From CAZLYK01 sp964563495 (GTDB taxonomy: Bacteria; Acidobacteriota; Blastocatellia; RBC074), in contig CAZLYK010000047.1 of the NCBI GenBank assembly GCA_964563495.1, positions 1 to 36,634 on the forward strand: a DNA stretch of 36,634 bases, in the 5' to 3' direction. The number at the start of each line of letters is the position of its first letter. The first letter of the stretch is position 1. A program made the translations under genes and the position numbers. Under the pieces are notes generated by a model. The model did not search any database. It worked only from the letters and a program-made list of their open reading frames with translations, and was not told the DNA's origin. This document shows, one piece after another, positions 1-10,732 of this stretch.

Positions 1-2
1 AG

Positions 3-68
3 CCGCTGGATGACGAATGGGGGAAGATCGCCCAGCAGTTGCTCAAAGAAGAAAATAGACAGGGTTGA
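3..68 (+). CDS. 3' end of an unidentified protein gene (partial)
   Basis: An open frame enters from the left window edge and ends at TGA (66-68). The readable C-terminus is PLDDEWGKIAQQLLKEENRQG. The part before the last five residues looks like an amphipathic helix and is protein-like. The final residues (ENRQG and the stop) are written by the AATAGACAGG repeat that starts at 54, so the gene may once have stopped elsewhere. It converges on sucD. Too little is visible to name a family, and the frame itself is a judgement over 22 codons. Confidence 0.4.
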   Translation, partial: PLDDEWGKIAQQLLKEENRQG

Positions 69-75
69 CAGGATT
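54..75 (+). repeat. AATAGACAGG repeat, copy A (single arm)
   Basis: Single-arm copy with two modules, GACAGGGTT followed by GACAGGATT, after the AATA lead. No matching right arm is visible before sucD. It lies between two convergent genes and supplies the TGA stop of the partial upstream frame. Confidence 0.75.
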
Positions 76-131
76 AGGCGCGATCGCCGTCCGGAGAATG
101 ATCGGTTATTCAGGGAAGCGGTCTGGTTGAC

Positions 132-998
132 TCAGAGTACTTCTTTAACTTTCGCACCGATCTCGGCGGGACTTTTGACGACGTGTATGCCGGCGGCGGC
201 CATGGCGGTCATCTTCTCCGCTGCGGTTCCTTTGCCGCCCGAGATGATCGCGCCGGCATGACCCATGCGACGCCCCGGGGGCGCAGTCTGACCGCAAATA
301 AAACCAACGACCGGTTTTTTGACATTCGCTTCGACGTAGGCGGCGGCCTCTTCTTCCGCCGAACCACCGATCTCACCAATCATGACAATTGCATCGGTTT
401 CGGGATCATGGTTAAAAAGCTCGAGCGCGTCGCGCTGGGTGGTCCCGATGACAGGGTCGCCGCCGATGCCGATGCAGGTAGATTGCCCGATTCCGAGCGA
501 GGTCAGTTGTCCGACTGCCTCATAAGTCAACGTCCCGCTGCGCGAGACGACGCCGACTCTGCCTTCGAGGTGGATCCGTCCGGGCATGATCCCGACTTTG
601 CATTTGCCCGGAGAGATGACACCAGGACAGTTCGGTCCGATCAACCGCACCCCGCGAGACTTGACGAAGTGGTAGGCTCTGACCATATCCAGCGCCGGTA
701 TCCCCTCCGTGATGCAGACGATCAGGGCGACCCCTGCGTCCGCGGCTTCCATAATCGCATCCGAGGCAAAGGGAGGAGGAACGTAGATGACCGAGGCGTT
801 GGCGCCGGTCTCGCTCACTGCCTCCTCAACCGTGTTGAAAACAGCGAAGCCTTCGTGCTTCGTCCCGCCTTTCCCAGGCGTCACCCCACCGACGATGTTG
901 GTCCCGTATTCGCGCATCTGCAGCGCATGAAAGGTGCCTTCCTTCCCGGTCAACCCCTGTACGATGAGTCTCGTCTCCTTGTCTACCAGTACGCTCAA
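132..998 (-). CDS. sucD: Succinyl-CoA synthetase alpha subunit (ADP-forming)
   Basis: Alpha subunit of the TCA-cycle enzyme that converts succinyl-CoA to succinate with formation of ATP or GTP; cytoplasmic, works with SucC. The 288 residues match the usual family length. Seen directly: the N-terminal CoA-binding turn GLTGKEGTFH (15-24), the GPNCPGVI segment (121-128), the SRSGTLTYE segment (152-160), and the phosphohistidine motif GHAGAIISGG with His247 (His246 in E. coli). The start is TTG at 998; a strong GAGGAGG Shine-Dalgarno sequence lies just upstream, which decides it. sucC is not in the window; the convergent gene at the left edge ends in a different sequence. It is transcribed away from the tetR efflux block. 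Confidence 0.96.
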   Translation of the reverse strand: MSVLVDKETRLIVQGLTGKEGTFHALQMREYGTNIVGGVTPGKGGTKHEGFAVFNTVEEAVSETGANASVIYVPPPFASDAIMEAADAGVALIVCITEGIPALDMVRAYHFVKSRGVRLIGPNCPGVISPGKCKVGIMPGRIHLEGRVGVVSRSGTLTYEAVGQLTSLGIGQSTCIGIGGDPVIGTTQRDALELFNHDPETDAIVMIGEIGGSAEEEAAAYVEANVKKPVVGFICGQTAPPGRRMGHAGAIISGGKGTAAEKMTAMAAAGIHVVKSPAEIGAKVKEVL

Positions 999-1110
999 TC
1001 TTCCTCCTCGGGAATAGATGCTAAATCAAACCAGTCCTCTCCTACCCGCAAATAAGCGCGCAGCATAGCACAGCGAAAATTTAAACTCCAATCGCCTTTA
1101 ACCAACCCCC

Positions 1111-1126
1111 AAGTAAGTGCTTACTT
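1111..1126. promoter_or_regulatory. Putative TetR operator 1
   Basis: Inverted repeat AAGTAAG-TG-CTTACTT in the divergent region between sucD and tetR. It shares the AAGTAAGTG half-site with the better palindrome 33 bp downstream. AAGTAAG-type palindromes are common operators of TetR/AcrR repressors; assignment to the adjacent tetR is inferred. Confidence 0.6.
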
Positions 1127-1158
1127 ACAATTTTCGCTTGCCAGGATCGGGCGCCTGT

Positions 1159-1184
1159 GGTAAGTAAGTGTGTACTTACTTACC
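1159..1184. promoter_or_regulatory. Putative TetR operator 2 (perfect palindrome)
   Basis: Perfect inverted repeat with 11-bp arms (GGTAAGTAAGT and ACTTACTTACC) around GTGT, about 100 bp upstream of the tetR start. The core AAGTAAGTGTGTACTTACTT has the size and symmetry of a TetR-family dimer site. Its position fits autoregulation of tetR and control of the downstream efflux genes, and possibly of divergent sucD. Confidence 0.75.
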
Positions 1185-1285
1185 AGGTGAGTCGGCGACG
1201 GGCGAGAAGCCGGCGCCGGGAAAAGCATGACCAAAGGAGAGAGGTCTGGAGCGAAGAGATCTCCGGGCCCGGATGACCGCCAGAT

Positions 1286-1975
1286 ATGAGTTTGAAAACT
1301 AAAGCAGATGAAATGGAGATGCGATCGGCGCCGAGGATGGCCGCGGAGGATCGCCGGCAACAGATTTTGGATATAGCGGTAACGCTCTTTTCACAGAAAG
1401 GATTCCGCGGGACGACGACCAAGGAGATTGCGCTGGCCGCCGGGGTCAATGAAGCGATCATCTTTCGCCATTTCGCGACCAAGAGCGAGCTATACCAGGC
1501 GATCATGGATCAGAAGGCCAGTTCGGCGATTGTCCAGGAGATAGAGCAGAGGATCCACGATGCGATCGAGTCGGGCGATGACCGGCTGGTCTTTGAGACG
1601 GTCGCCTTCCAGCTGCTCGAATTTCACGATCACGACGACACTGCCATGCGGATCCTGCTTTACAGTGCGCTCGAGGGTCACGAGATGGCCGACATGATCT
1701 TTCGCAACCATATTTCCAAAAAGTATCGGCAGCTGGCAGATTACGTCAAAAAGCGGATCGCCGATGGAGCGTTTCGCCGGGTCGAGCCGGTGACTGCCGT
1801 CCGCGGATTTATGGGGATGGTGATCAACCATGCCATGATCAGCAAATTCTTTCTGCGTCGTAGAAATGATCAAATGAATATTACCAACCGGCAGGCGGCG
1901 GAGAGGTTTGCCGATCTGTTTCTGGCTTCATTGACAAATTTCGAGAATGAATCTCAGCGGTCTCGCCGCAAATAA
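1286..1975 (+). CDS. TetR/AcrR family transcriptional regulator
   Basis: Likely ligand-responsive repressor of the following RND efflux genes. The 229 residues include an N-terminal TetR DNA-binding domain (about 22-72): RRQQILDIAVTLFSQKGF, then the helix-turn-helix TTTKEIALAAGV and IIFRHFATKSELY. The C-terminal helical part (about 80-220) is the variable ligand-binding and dimerisation domain. The start is uncertain: ATG 1286 has no clear Shine-Dalgarno, and in-frame ATGs at 1310 and 1337 would still keep the whole HTH. Two AAGTAAG palindromes lie upstream and the adaptor gene follows after 50 bp. Regulator of multidrug efflux is inferred from context; the ligand is unknown. Confidence 0.9.
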   Translation: MSLKTKADEMEMRSAPRMAAEDRRQQILDIAVTLFSQKGFRGTTTKEIALAAGVNEAIIFRHFATKSELYQAIMDQKASSAIVQEIEQRIHDAIESGDDRLVFETVAFQLLEFHDHDDTAMRILLYSALEGHEMADMIFRNHISKKYRQLADYVKKRIADGAFRRVEPVTAVRGFMGMVINHAMISKFFLRRRNDQMNITNRQAAERFADLFLASLTNFENESQRSRRK

Positions 1976-1985
1976 CTCAAGGGAA

Positions 1986-2004
1986 GGCGGGCTGCCAGCC
2001 CGCC
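1986..2004. repeat. GC-rich hairpin between tetR and the RND adaptor gene
   Basis: Inverted repeat GGCGGGCT-GCC-AGCCCGCC with 8-bp perfect arms, 10 bp after the tetR stop and 21 bp before the adaptor start. There is no U-tract, so it may be a REP-like element or an attenuating or processing hairpin within the operon. It resembles the GCGGGCGTCCCGCCCGC hairpin of the array at 32187-32596. Confidence 0.6.
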
Positions 2005-2025
2005 ACCAATTGAAAGGTCAAGAAA

Positions 2026-3330
2026 GTGAGCGAAAGAACCACACTCATGGAGAAGGAGATCAGGTTGAAGGAGAAGAGAGAGACTGAGACGCAACCGGGC
2101 AATCGAGGACGGCTGATCGTCATCCTGGCGATCAGCGGGGTCCTGGTCGTCTCGCTCGTAGCTTTCACGCGCATGCGTCAACAGGCGTCAGTGGCGGTCA
2201 ATGCCTCGGGCCATCCGGCCGCCGCGGTTACTCCCGAGCCGCCGATTGAAGTGACCTCGGTGCCGGCGATTACGCGCGGGTTGCAGCGAGGCGTCGAGTT
2301 GGTCGGGTCGCTGGCGGCCGACGAGGAAGTGGTAGTCGCCGCCCAGGCGCCGGGAGAGCTTTACCAGCTCAACGTCGATTTTGGGAGCTTCGTTTCAGAG
2401 GGGCAGGTGATCGCTACGATCGACCAGCGTGATGCGAAGCTCAAAGTCGATCAGGCCGAAGCGACGCTCAAACAGACCATGGCTCGCCTCGGGATGAAGG
2501 AGGGAGCGAAGTACGATCCGCTGCAGAACGCCGACGTCCGCGTAGCCAAGGCGACGCTCGACTGGTCGAAGATGGACCTCGACCGCGCCACCAAGCTGGT
2601 CGAAAACGGAGATGTCGCGCGGTCGGTCTACGACCAGGCGATGATCAACCACAGCTCGGCGGAGGCCCGTTACCAGGCGGCGCTCGACTCCGTCAACCAG
2701 CAGCTGGCGCTCGTCGACCAGCAGCGCGCCGCGCTGGCGCTGGCGAAGAAATCGATTACCGACACGGTTGTCCGCGCTCCGATCAGCGGAGCCGTCAAGG
2801 AGAAGCATGCCTCTCGCGGCTCTTACCTTCCGCTCAACGGCCGGATCGTGACGCTGGTCAAGATCAACCCGCTGCGGTTGCGCACTGATGTTCCCGAATA
2901 CGCCGCCGCCACCGTCCGCACCGGTCAGACCGTGACGCTGACTGTCGAAGCGCTGCCGGGGCGCACCTTCTCGGGCCGCGTGGTTCGCATCGGTCCTTCG
3001 CTCAATGAGCAGACGCGCGCTCTGACGGTCGAGGCCGAGGTCAATAACTCGGGTAATCTGCTCCGGCCCGGCATGTTCGCCAAATCTCAGCTGATCACCG
3101 CCAGGGATGCCCCGGCCGTCATGGTTCCGCAGCGGGCCGTGGTCGTCAGCGCCGGGTTATCGAAGATTTTTGTCATCCGGGACGGCAAGGTTGTCGAGCG
3201 CATCGTCAAGACCGGTTTGATGGATGGTGATTTGATCGAGATCGTCGAGGGTCTGAAAGAGGGAGAGGTTGTCGCTACCGGCAATCTCGATAAGCTGCAG
3301 ACCGGCAGCCTGGTCAATAGCAGCAGGTAA
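2026..3330 (+). CDS. RND efflux pump periplasmic adaptor (membrane fusion protein)
   Basis: Adaptor joining an inner-membrane RND pump to an outer-membrane channel (HlyD/AcrA type). The 434 residues show a charged cytoplasmic N-terminus, one hydrophobic segment at about 30-47 (LIVILAISGVLVVSLVAF) as anchor or uncleaved signal, a lipoyl-like half (VVVAAQAPGELYQLNVDFG, about 101-120), an alpha-hairpin rich in Q, A and K (about 140-240), the second lipoyl half with TVVRAPISGAVKEKHASRG, then beta-barrel and membrane-proximal domains (GRTFSGRVVRIGP, LRPGMFAKSQL). GTG 2026 is chosen because AAAGG lies just upstream; ATG 2047 is possible. The pump gene follows after 47 bp. The substrate cannot be read from sequence. 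Confidence 0.93.
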   Translation: MSERTTLMEKEIRLKEKRETETQPGNRGRLIVILAISGVLVVSLVAFTRMRQQASVAVNASGHPAAAVTPEPPIEVTSVPAITRGLQRGVELVGSLAADEEVVVAAQAPGELYQLNVDFGSFVSEGQVIATIDQRDAKLKVDQAEATLKQTMARLGMKEGAKYDPLQNADVRVAKATLDWSKMDLDRATKLVENGDVARSVYDQAMINHSSAEARYQAALDSVNQQLALVDQQRAALALAKKSITDTVVRAPISGAVKEKHASRGSYLPLNGRIVTLVKINPLRLRTDVPEYAAATVRTGQTVTLTVEALPGRTFSGRVVRIGPSLNEQTRALTVEAEVNNSGNLLRPGMFAKSQLITARDAPAVMVPQRAVVVSAGLSKIFVIRDGKVVERIVKTGLMDGDLIEIVEGLKEGEVVATGNLDKLQTGSLVNSSR

Positions 3331-3334
3331 AAAG

Positions 3335-3350
3335 AGGTGACGGGTCACCT
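3335..3350. repeat. Hairpin between adaptor and pump genes
   Basis: Perfect inverted repeat AGGTGAC-GG-GTCACCT in the 47-bp intercistronic gap. A further GTCACTTTT just downstream could extend pairing to the AAAG on the left. It could be a processing or translational-control hairpin; no U-run follows directly, so a full terminator is unlikely within this operon. Confidence 0.55.
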
Positions 3351-3377
3351 GTCACTTTTAAGTAGGGGAGAGAGGCA

Positions 3378-6527
<3,150 letters not shown>

Positions 6528-6533
<6 letters not shown>

Positions 6534-6665
6534 ACAGGATCGACAGGATTTTTGCAGGATTAAACAGGATTATTTAAGGAAAGAGGCAATAGGGTTAACT
6601 GTGATCATTTTTCCCCAAAGCAATCCTGTTTAATCCTGCAAAAATCCTGTCGATCCTGTCTATTC
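6528..6665. repeat. AATAGACAGG hairpin element, copy B (44-bp perfect arms)
   Basis: Left arm 6528-6571 and right arm 6622-6665 are perfect reverse complements over 44 nt, with a 50-nt loop. The arm is built from repeated GACAGGAT modules in a 9-12-9/10-8 spacing. It covers the RND stop codon on the left and ends 10 bp before the next ATG on the right. It could act as a terminator, RNase III substrate or REP-like mobile repeat. Confidence 0.92.
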
Positions 6666-6675
6666 CTCTTCGAAT

Positions 6676-7632
6676 ATGGCTATTTACCTGACTGAACAGG
6701 ATGTCACGCGATTGTTGACGATGGAGGAGACGCTCTCGGCCGTTGAAACGGCATTCCGGTTGCAAGCGACCGGCGAGGCGACCAATCAGCCGCGCCGTCG
6801 GGTCCGGACGGGGGGCGCAACCCTTCACGTGATGAGCGGAGCGGTCGCCAATTTCGGCGAATTCAAGGGGCTGCTCGGGCTGAAATCTTACACCGTCACC
6901 CGTCAGGGAGCGCGTTTCTTCGTCAGCCTCTTCGACGCCTCGGGGCAGCTGCTGGGGCTGATCGAAGCCGACAAGCTGGGTCAGATGCGGACGGGGGCGG
7001 CCAGTGGAGTGGCGACCAGGCACCTGGCGCGGATAGATGCAAAGACAGTGGGGATCTACGGAACCGGATGGCAGGCCCGGACACAATTGGCCGCGGTCTG
7101 CGCCGTCAGAGATGTCGAAAGCATCAAGGTCTACAGCCGGTCGGCCGAAAGCCGCGAGCGTTTCTCCCGGGAGATGAGTGAGGAACTGAAGATCGCTCAA
7201 ATAGACCCGGTCGACAGGCCCGAGGCGGCCGCTGCTGCCGATATCCTGATAACCATCACCAGCTCGCGCGAACCGGTCCTGCTGGGTGAATGGATCAAAC
7301 CCGGCGCCCACATCAATGCGGCCGGCGGGAACTCGGTTTTGCGGCGTGAATTAGACGATCAGGCGATCAATCGAGCGTCATTCATCGCCGTCGATTCGAT
7401 TGATCAGGCGCGGCTCGAAGCGGGTGAGTTCGTGGCCGCGGTAGAGAAGGGGATTTTAACCTGGGAACGTGTCCAGGAATTGAGACACGTCGTCTCGGGC
7501 GGGCTGCGCGGCCGAACGAGCGACCGGGATATCACACTCTTTAAATCATTGGGAATTGCGATTGAAGATATAGCCACCGCGGGGGTCTTGTACAAAAAAG
7601 CGGTGGCAGAAGGAGTAGGAAGGGAGTTCTAA
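6676..7632 (+). CDS. Ornithine cyclodeaminase / mu-crystallin family protein
   Basis: NAD(P)-dependent enzyme of the ornithine cyclodeaminase, archaeal alanine dehydrogenase and ketimine reductase family; 318 residues, full length. Seen: GLLGLKSY with Lys70 at the family's active lysine position, RTGAASGVATRHLAR (105-119), the Rossmann loop GIYGTGWQA (127-134 region), and ITSSREPVLLGEWIKPGAHINAAGGNS sections near 255-280, typical of this fold. Reaction among ornithine to proline, alanine dehydrogenase and imine reduction cannot be decided. No clear Shine-Dalgarno is present, since the bases before ATG belong to hairpin B. It ends one base before the TolC-type gene, so the two are very likely co-transcribed. 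Confidence 0.88.
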   Translation: MAIYLTEQDVTRLLTMEETLSAVETAFRLQATGEATNQPRRRVRTGGATLHVMSGAVANFGEFKGLLGLKSYTVTRQGARFFVSLFDASGQLLGLIEADKLGQMRTGAASGVATRHLARIDAKTVGIYGTGWQARTQLAAVCAVRDVESIKVYSRSAESRERFSREMSEELKIAQIDPVDRPEAAAAADILITITSSREPVLLGEWIKPGAHINAAGGNSVLRRELDDQAINRASFIAVDSIDQARLEAGEFVAAVEKGILTWERVQELRHVVSGGLRGRTSDRDITLFKSLGIAIEDIATAGVLYKKAVAEGVGREF

Positions 7633-7633
7633 A

Positions 7634-9361
7634 ATGAGAGACCAAAGACCTCATGTCGTCAGACAAAAATTGAGCAGATTGTTCTATCAGATGGTAGCGA
7701 TTACCCTGCTGATTGCGCCGTCGGCGCCGGCGCAGGATGCGGTCGCCGGCAGCGCCCGGACGGTCGCTCAGGAGAAGCGGGTCGGGGTCGATTCGGCGAA
7801 GCGCGTCTCGCTGACTTTGCGCGATGCCATGTTGATGGCCCTCGAAAACAACCGTGAGATAGAGGTCGAGCGCCTCAACGTCCAGATGACCGAGTTCGAT
7901 CTGCGCGCGTCGCAGGGTTTTTATGACCCGACCCTGACGGCCAGCCTCTTCTACGATCGACGCAACACGCCGGTCGCCAACCCGCTCGCCGCCGGCGAGG
8001 GAGCCGGCCTGCTGACCGACAACCTGACCGGGAATGCAACTATCTCGCAGCGCATCCAGAATCAGGGGGGCTTGCTGCAGGCGACATTCAACAATGATCG
8101 GGGGACGACTCAGAACCAGTTTAATACGCTCAATCCCCAGTTCACCTCGACTTTGAATGTTACCTTCTCGCAGCCGCTCTGGCGCAATCGCCAAACGGAT
8201 CAGGGGCGCCGCCAGATCAGGATCGCCAAGAAGAGGCTCGATCTTTCCGACAGCCAGTTCCGCCAGCGGGCGATCGAGATCATCGCGCAGGTCCAGCGCG
8301 CGTACTGGGACCTGGTCTTTGCCAGGCGCGACCAGGAGATCAAACGGGAATCGGTCGAGCTCGCGCGGACGCAGCTTCAGAGCAATGAGCGCCGGGTAGA
8401 AGCCGGCACCCTCGCGCCCGCTGATATTATCTCTGCGCGGGTCGAGCTCGAGCGGCGCACGGATGAAGCCGAGGCCGCCGTCGACGCTATTCAAAGAGCC
8501 GAGAACTCCCTCAAGGCGCTCATGCTGCAGCCGAACAACGGGGAGATGTGGCAATCGGAGCTCGTCCCGGTCGAACAGCCCGAGATCGATGCAACCACGC
8601 TCGCGCCGCTCGAGGACGCGGTCAAACTGGCTTACCAGAACCGCCCGGAGATGGAGCAGTTCCGCCTGCGTGGCGATCTGAACAAGATCGATCTGGATTT
8701 CTTCCACAACCAGACCAAACCCCAGGTCGACTTCTTCGTCAGCTACGGAACGATCGGTCTGGCCGGCGAGCAGCGACCCGGCGAAAACTTCTTCACCCTC
8801 TCAAACCGGCTCCTCACCCAGCGCGTTAACCAGCTTTCGCAACTGGCGGGTTTGCCGCCTCTGCCGACGACGAATTCAAGTTTCGCTCTCCCGGGCTTTT
8901 TGATCGGCGGGTACGGCCAGAGCCTGGCCAATATGTTCAAGAACGATTTCCGCACCTGGCGCGTCGGATTGAACATCAATCTACCCATCCGCAACCGCAC
9001 GGCCCTGGCTCAATTCGGCCGGGCTGTCGCCGAAGGAAAACAGATCGAGGTGCAACGGCAGCGGGTGGAGCAATCGATCGAGGTCGAGGTTCGCAATGCG
9101 CTCCAGGCAGTCGAAACCGCCAGAAAGCGGGTCGAGGCCGCCAAGAATTCACGGCTCAACGCGGAGTTGCAATACCGGAGCGAGGAGCGCAAATTCGAGG
9201 CAGGGCAGTCGACCAACTATTTTGTCCTCGATCGCCAGAACGCTCTCTCGTCCGCGCGCGGCCGTGAATTGAAGGCCCTGACCGATTACACCAAAGCCGT
9301 CGCCGATCTCCAACGCGCCATGTCGACGACTCTGCTGAGCAATAATGTCATGGTTAAGTAG
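7634..9361 (+). CDS. TolC-family outer-membrane efflux channel
   Basis: Outer-membrane/periplasmic tunnel protein, probably the exit duct for the RND pump encoded upstream. The 575 residues begin with a signal peptide (hydrophobic QMVAITLLIAPSAPAQ, cleavage near 35). Two OEP repeats follow: the first opens with LTLRDAMLMALENNREIEVER, the second near LAPLEDAVKLAYQNRPEMEQFRLRG. Long coiled-coil helices are obvious (RRVEAGTLAPADIISARVELE; KRVEAAKNSRLNAELQYRSEE). The C-terminal motif KFEAGQSTNYFVLDRQNALS is typical of the family. ATG 7634 follows the previous stop TAA by one base, with GGAAGGGAG upstream. The stop TAG abuts repeat copy C. Confidence 0.93.
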   Translation: MRDQRPHVVRQKLSRLFYQMVAITLLIAPSAPAQDAVAGSARTVAQEKRVGVDSAKRVSLTLRDAMLMALENNREIEVERLNVQMTEFDLRASQGFYDPTLTASLFYDRRNTPVANPLAAGEGAGLLTDNLTGNATISQRIQNQGGLLQATFNNDRGTTQNQFNTLNPQFTSTLNVTFSQPLWRNRQTDQGRRQIRIAKKRLDLSDSQFRQRAIEIIAQVQRAYWDLVFARRDQEIKRESVELARTQLQSNERRVEAGTLAPADIISARVELERRTDEAEAAVDAIQRAENSLKALMLQPNNGEMWQSELVPVEQPEIDATTLAPLEDAVKLAYQNRPEMEQFRLRGDLNKIDLDFFHNQTKPQVDFFVSYGTIGLAGEQRPGENFFTLSNRLLTQRVNQLSQLAGLPPLPTTNSSFALPGFLIGGYGQSLANMFKNDFRTWRVGLNINLPIRNRTALAQFGRAVAEGKQIEVQRQRVEQSIEVEVRNALQAVETARKRVEAAKNSRLNAELQYRSEERKFEAGQSTNYFVLDRQNALSSARGRELKALTDYTKAVADLQRAMSTTLLSNNVMVK

Positions 9362-9378
9362 TCGATCCTGTCTATTCC
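9362..9378 (-). repeat. AATAGACAGG repeat, copy C (right arm only)
   Basis: TCGATCCTGTCTATTCC directly after the stop of the TolC-type gene. Its last 16 bases equal the end of the right arm of copy B. No left arm is present, so this looks like a truncated element. Confidence 0.7.
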
Positions 9379-9454
9379 AAGACCGGCCAACGATGTTAAT
9401 ATTTGCTCCAAAGTTAGCAACGACCTAAATCATTCTAAGGAGCGCTAATCATCT

Positions 9455-9910
9455 ATGGCCGAAGAGAATCAGGGCGGGTTTAAAGTTACTGACCGTCGCC
9501 TTTTCAACCCCGACGGGACACCACGGGAAGAGGCATTGGCTGAGGAAGCAGCCGCCCCGGCGCAGCCCGAACCCAAAAACGAACCAGCCGCCCCCACGCC
9601 GGCGCCCGCTGCAGCTCAAACTGCTCCTCCACCGGCCCATCCTGTCGAAGACCTCGACGCGCCGCAGGAACAGACCATGTTTATGGAATTTCTCATGGAG
9701 ATCGCTTCCTCGGCGTTTGTCTATCTTGGCCTGGTCGAGCACCCGGCCACCGGACGACGCCAGGTCGATCTGAGGGCGGCCAAGGCATCGATCGATATGC
9801 TCTCGATGTTGCGCGAGAAGACCAACGGCAACCTGACGCCCGGTGAGCAGAAGTTCTTCGAGAATCTGTTGGCTGATCTGCAGATGCAATTCATCTCGAT
9901 GCGAAGGTAG
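9455..9910 (+). CDS. DUF1844 domain protein
   Basis: Protein of 151 residues with an N-terminal FKVTDRRLFNPDGTPREE motif, a low-complexity Pro/Ala linker (about 28-65), and a C-terminal DUF1844-like domain (about 70-150) containing FMEFLMEIASSAFVYLGLVE, GRRQVDLRAAKASIDMLSML and a KFFENLLADLQMQFI end. The family is common in Acidobacteria and Deltaproteobacteria and has no established function; no signal peptide is present, so it is probably cytoplasmic. The start is supported by AAGGAGCG upstream. It opens a plus-strand run with the PhnP-like gene 14 bp downstream. Confidence 0.85.
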   Translation: MAEENQGGFKVTDRRLFNPDGTPREEALAEEAAAPAQPEPKNEPAAPTPAPAAAQTAPPPAHPVEDLDAPQEQTMFMEFLMEIASSAFVYLGLVEHPATGRRQVDLRAAKASIDMLSMLREKTNGNLTPGEQKFFENLLADLQMQFISMRR

Positions 9911-9924
9911 CCACTGTCAATTCA

Positions 9925-10692
9925 ATGAAGATCACTTTTCTCGGGACCGGAACATCCGTCGGAGTGCCGATGATCGGATGTCATTGTCAAGTCTGCCTGT
10001 CCGATGATCCACGCGACCGGCGGCTCCGCACCGGGTTGATGATCGAAAACGGTGAGCGCCGCTTGACCATCGATATCTCCGCGGATTTCCGGCAACAGGC
10101 GTTGAGGGAAAAGATCGATCGTCTGGATGCCCTCCTGGTCACTCATTGTCACGCCGACCACGTCTTCGGCCTCGATGATATTCGCCCCTTCAATTTTCGA
10201 CACGGCCCTCTCCCGGTCTATGCCAGCGAGAGCACATGGCGGCAACTTCGCCGCGTGTTCTATTATATCTTCGAGGCCGGGTATGTCGGCGGTGGACTGC
10301 CGCAGATCATCCCACACACGATCGATCTGGATTTTGAGGTCTGCGGCCTGCGGGTGACCCCGATTACCGTCATCCACGGTAAAAGCGAGGTGACCGGCTA
10401 TCGTCTGACCGATGGGCAGAGCGCTGTTGCATTCATTACCGATTGCAATCTGATCCCCGAGGATTCGTTGCAGAGGCTGCGCGGGTTGGACCTCTTGATT
10501 ATCGATGCCTTACGGTACAAGCCGCATCCGACTCATCTTCATGTGGAAAAGACGCTCAATTACATCGCCCAGGTCAAGCCGCGCCGCGCATTGCTGACCC
10601 ACATCAGCCACGACATCGAACATGCTCAAGCCGGCCGGTATCTGCCCGACGGTGTCGAGCTGGCTTATGATGGCTTGAAGCTCGATCTTTAA
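9925..10692 (+). CDS. MBL-fold metallohydrolase, PhnP-like
   Basis: Metallo-beta-lactamase-fold hydrolase of 255 residues. The metal site VTHCHADHVFGLDDI has His74, His76, Asp78 and His79. The N-terminus MKITFLGTGTSVGVPMIGCH and the GCHCQVC cluster (18-24) resemble PhnP-type phosphodiesterases, whose cysteines bind an extra zinc. Later motifs are FITDCNLIPED and the C-terminal LTHISHDIEH. Members hydrolyse cyclic phosphodiesters or similar esters; no phosphonate genes are nearby, so the substrate here is open and a role in nucleotide housekeeping is possible. It starts 14 bp after the DUF1844 gene without a clear Shine-Dalgarno, suggesting coupling. Confidence 0.88.
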   Translation: MKITFLGTGTSVGVPMIGCHCQVCLSDDPRDRRLRTGLMIENGERRLTIDISADFRQQALREKIDRLDALLVTHCHADHVFGLDDIRPFNFRHGPLPVYASESTWRQLRRVFYYIFEAGYVGGGLPQIIPHTIDLDFEVCGLRVTPITVIHGKSEVTGYRLTDGQSAVAFITDCNLIPEDSLQRLRGLDLLIIDALRYKPHPTHLHVEKTLNYIAQVKPRRALLTHISHDIEHAQAGRYLPDGVELAYDGLKLDL

Positions 10693-10732
10693 CCGGACGA
10701 GGCCGCCATCGAGTAACTTGGTTTTGACTTAA

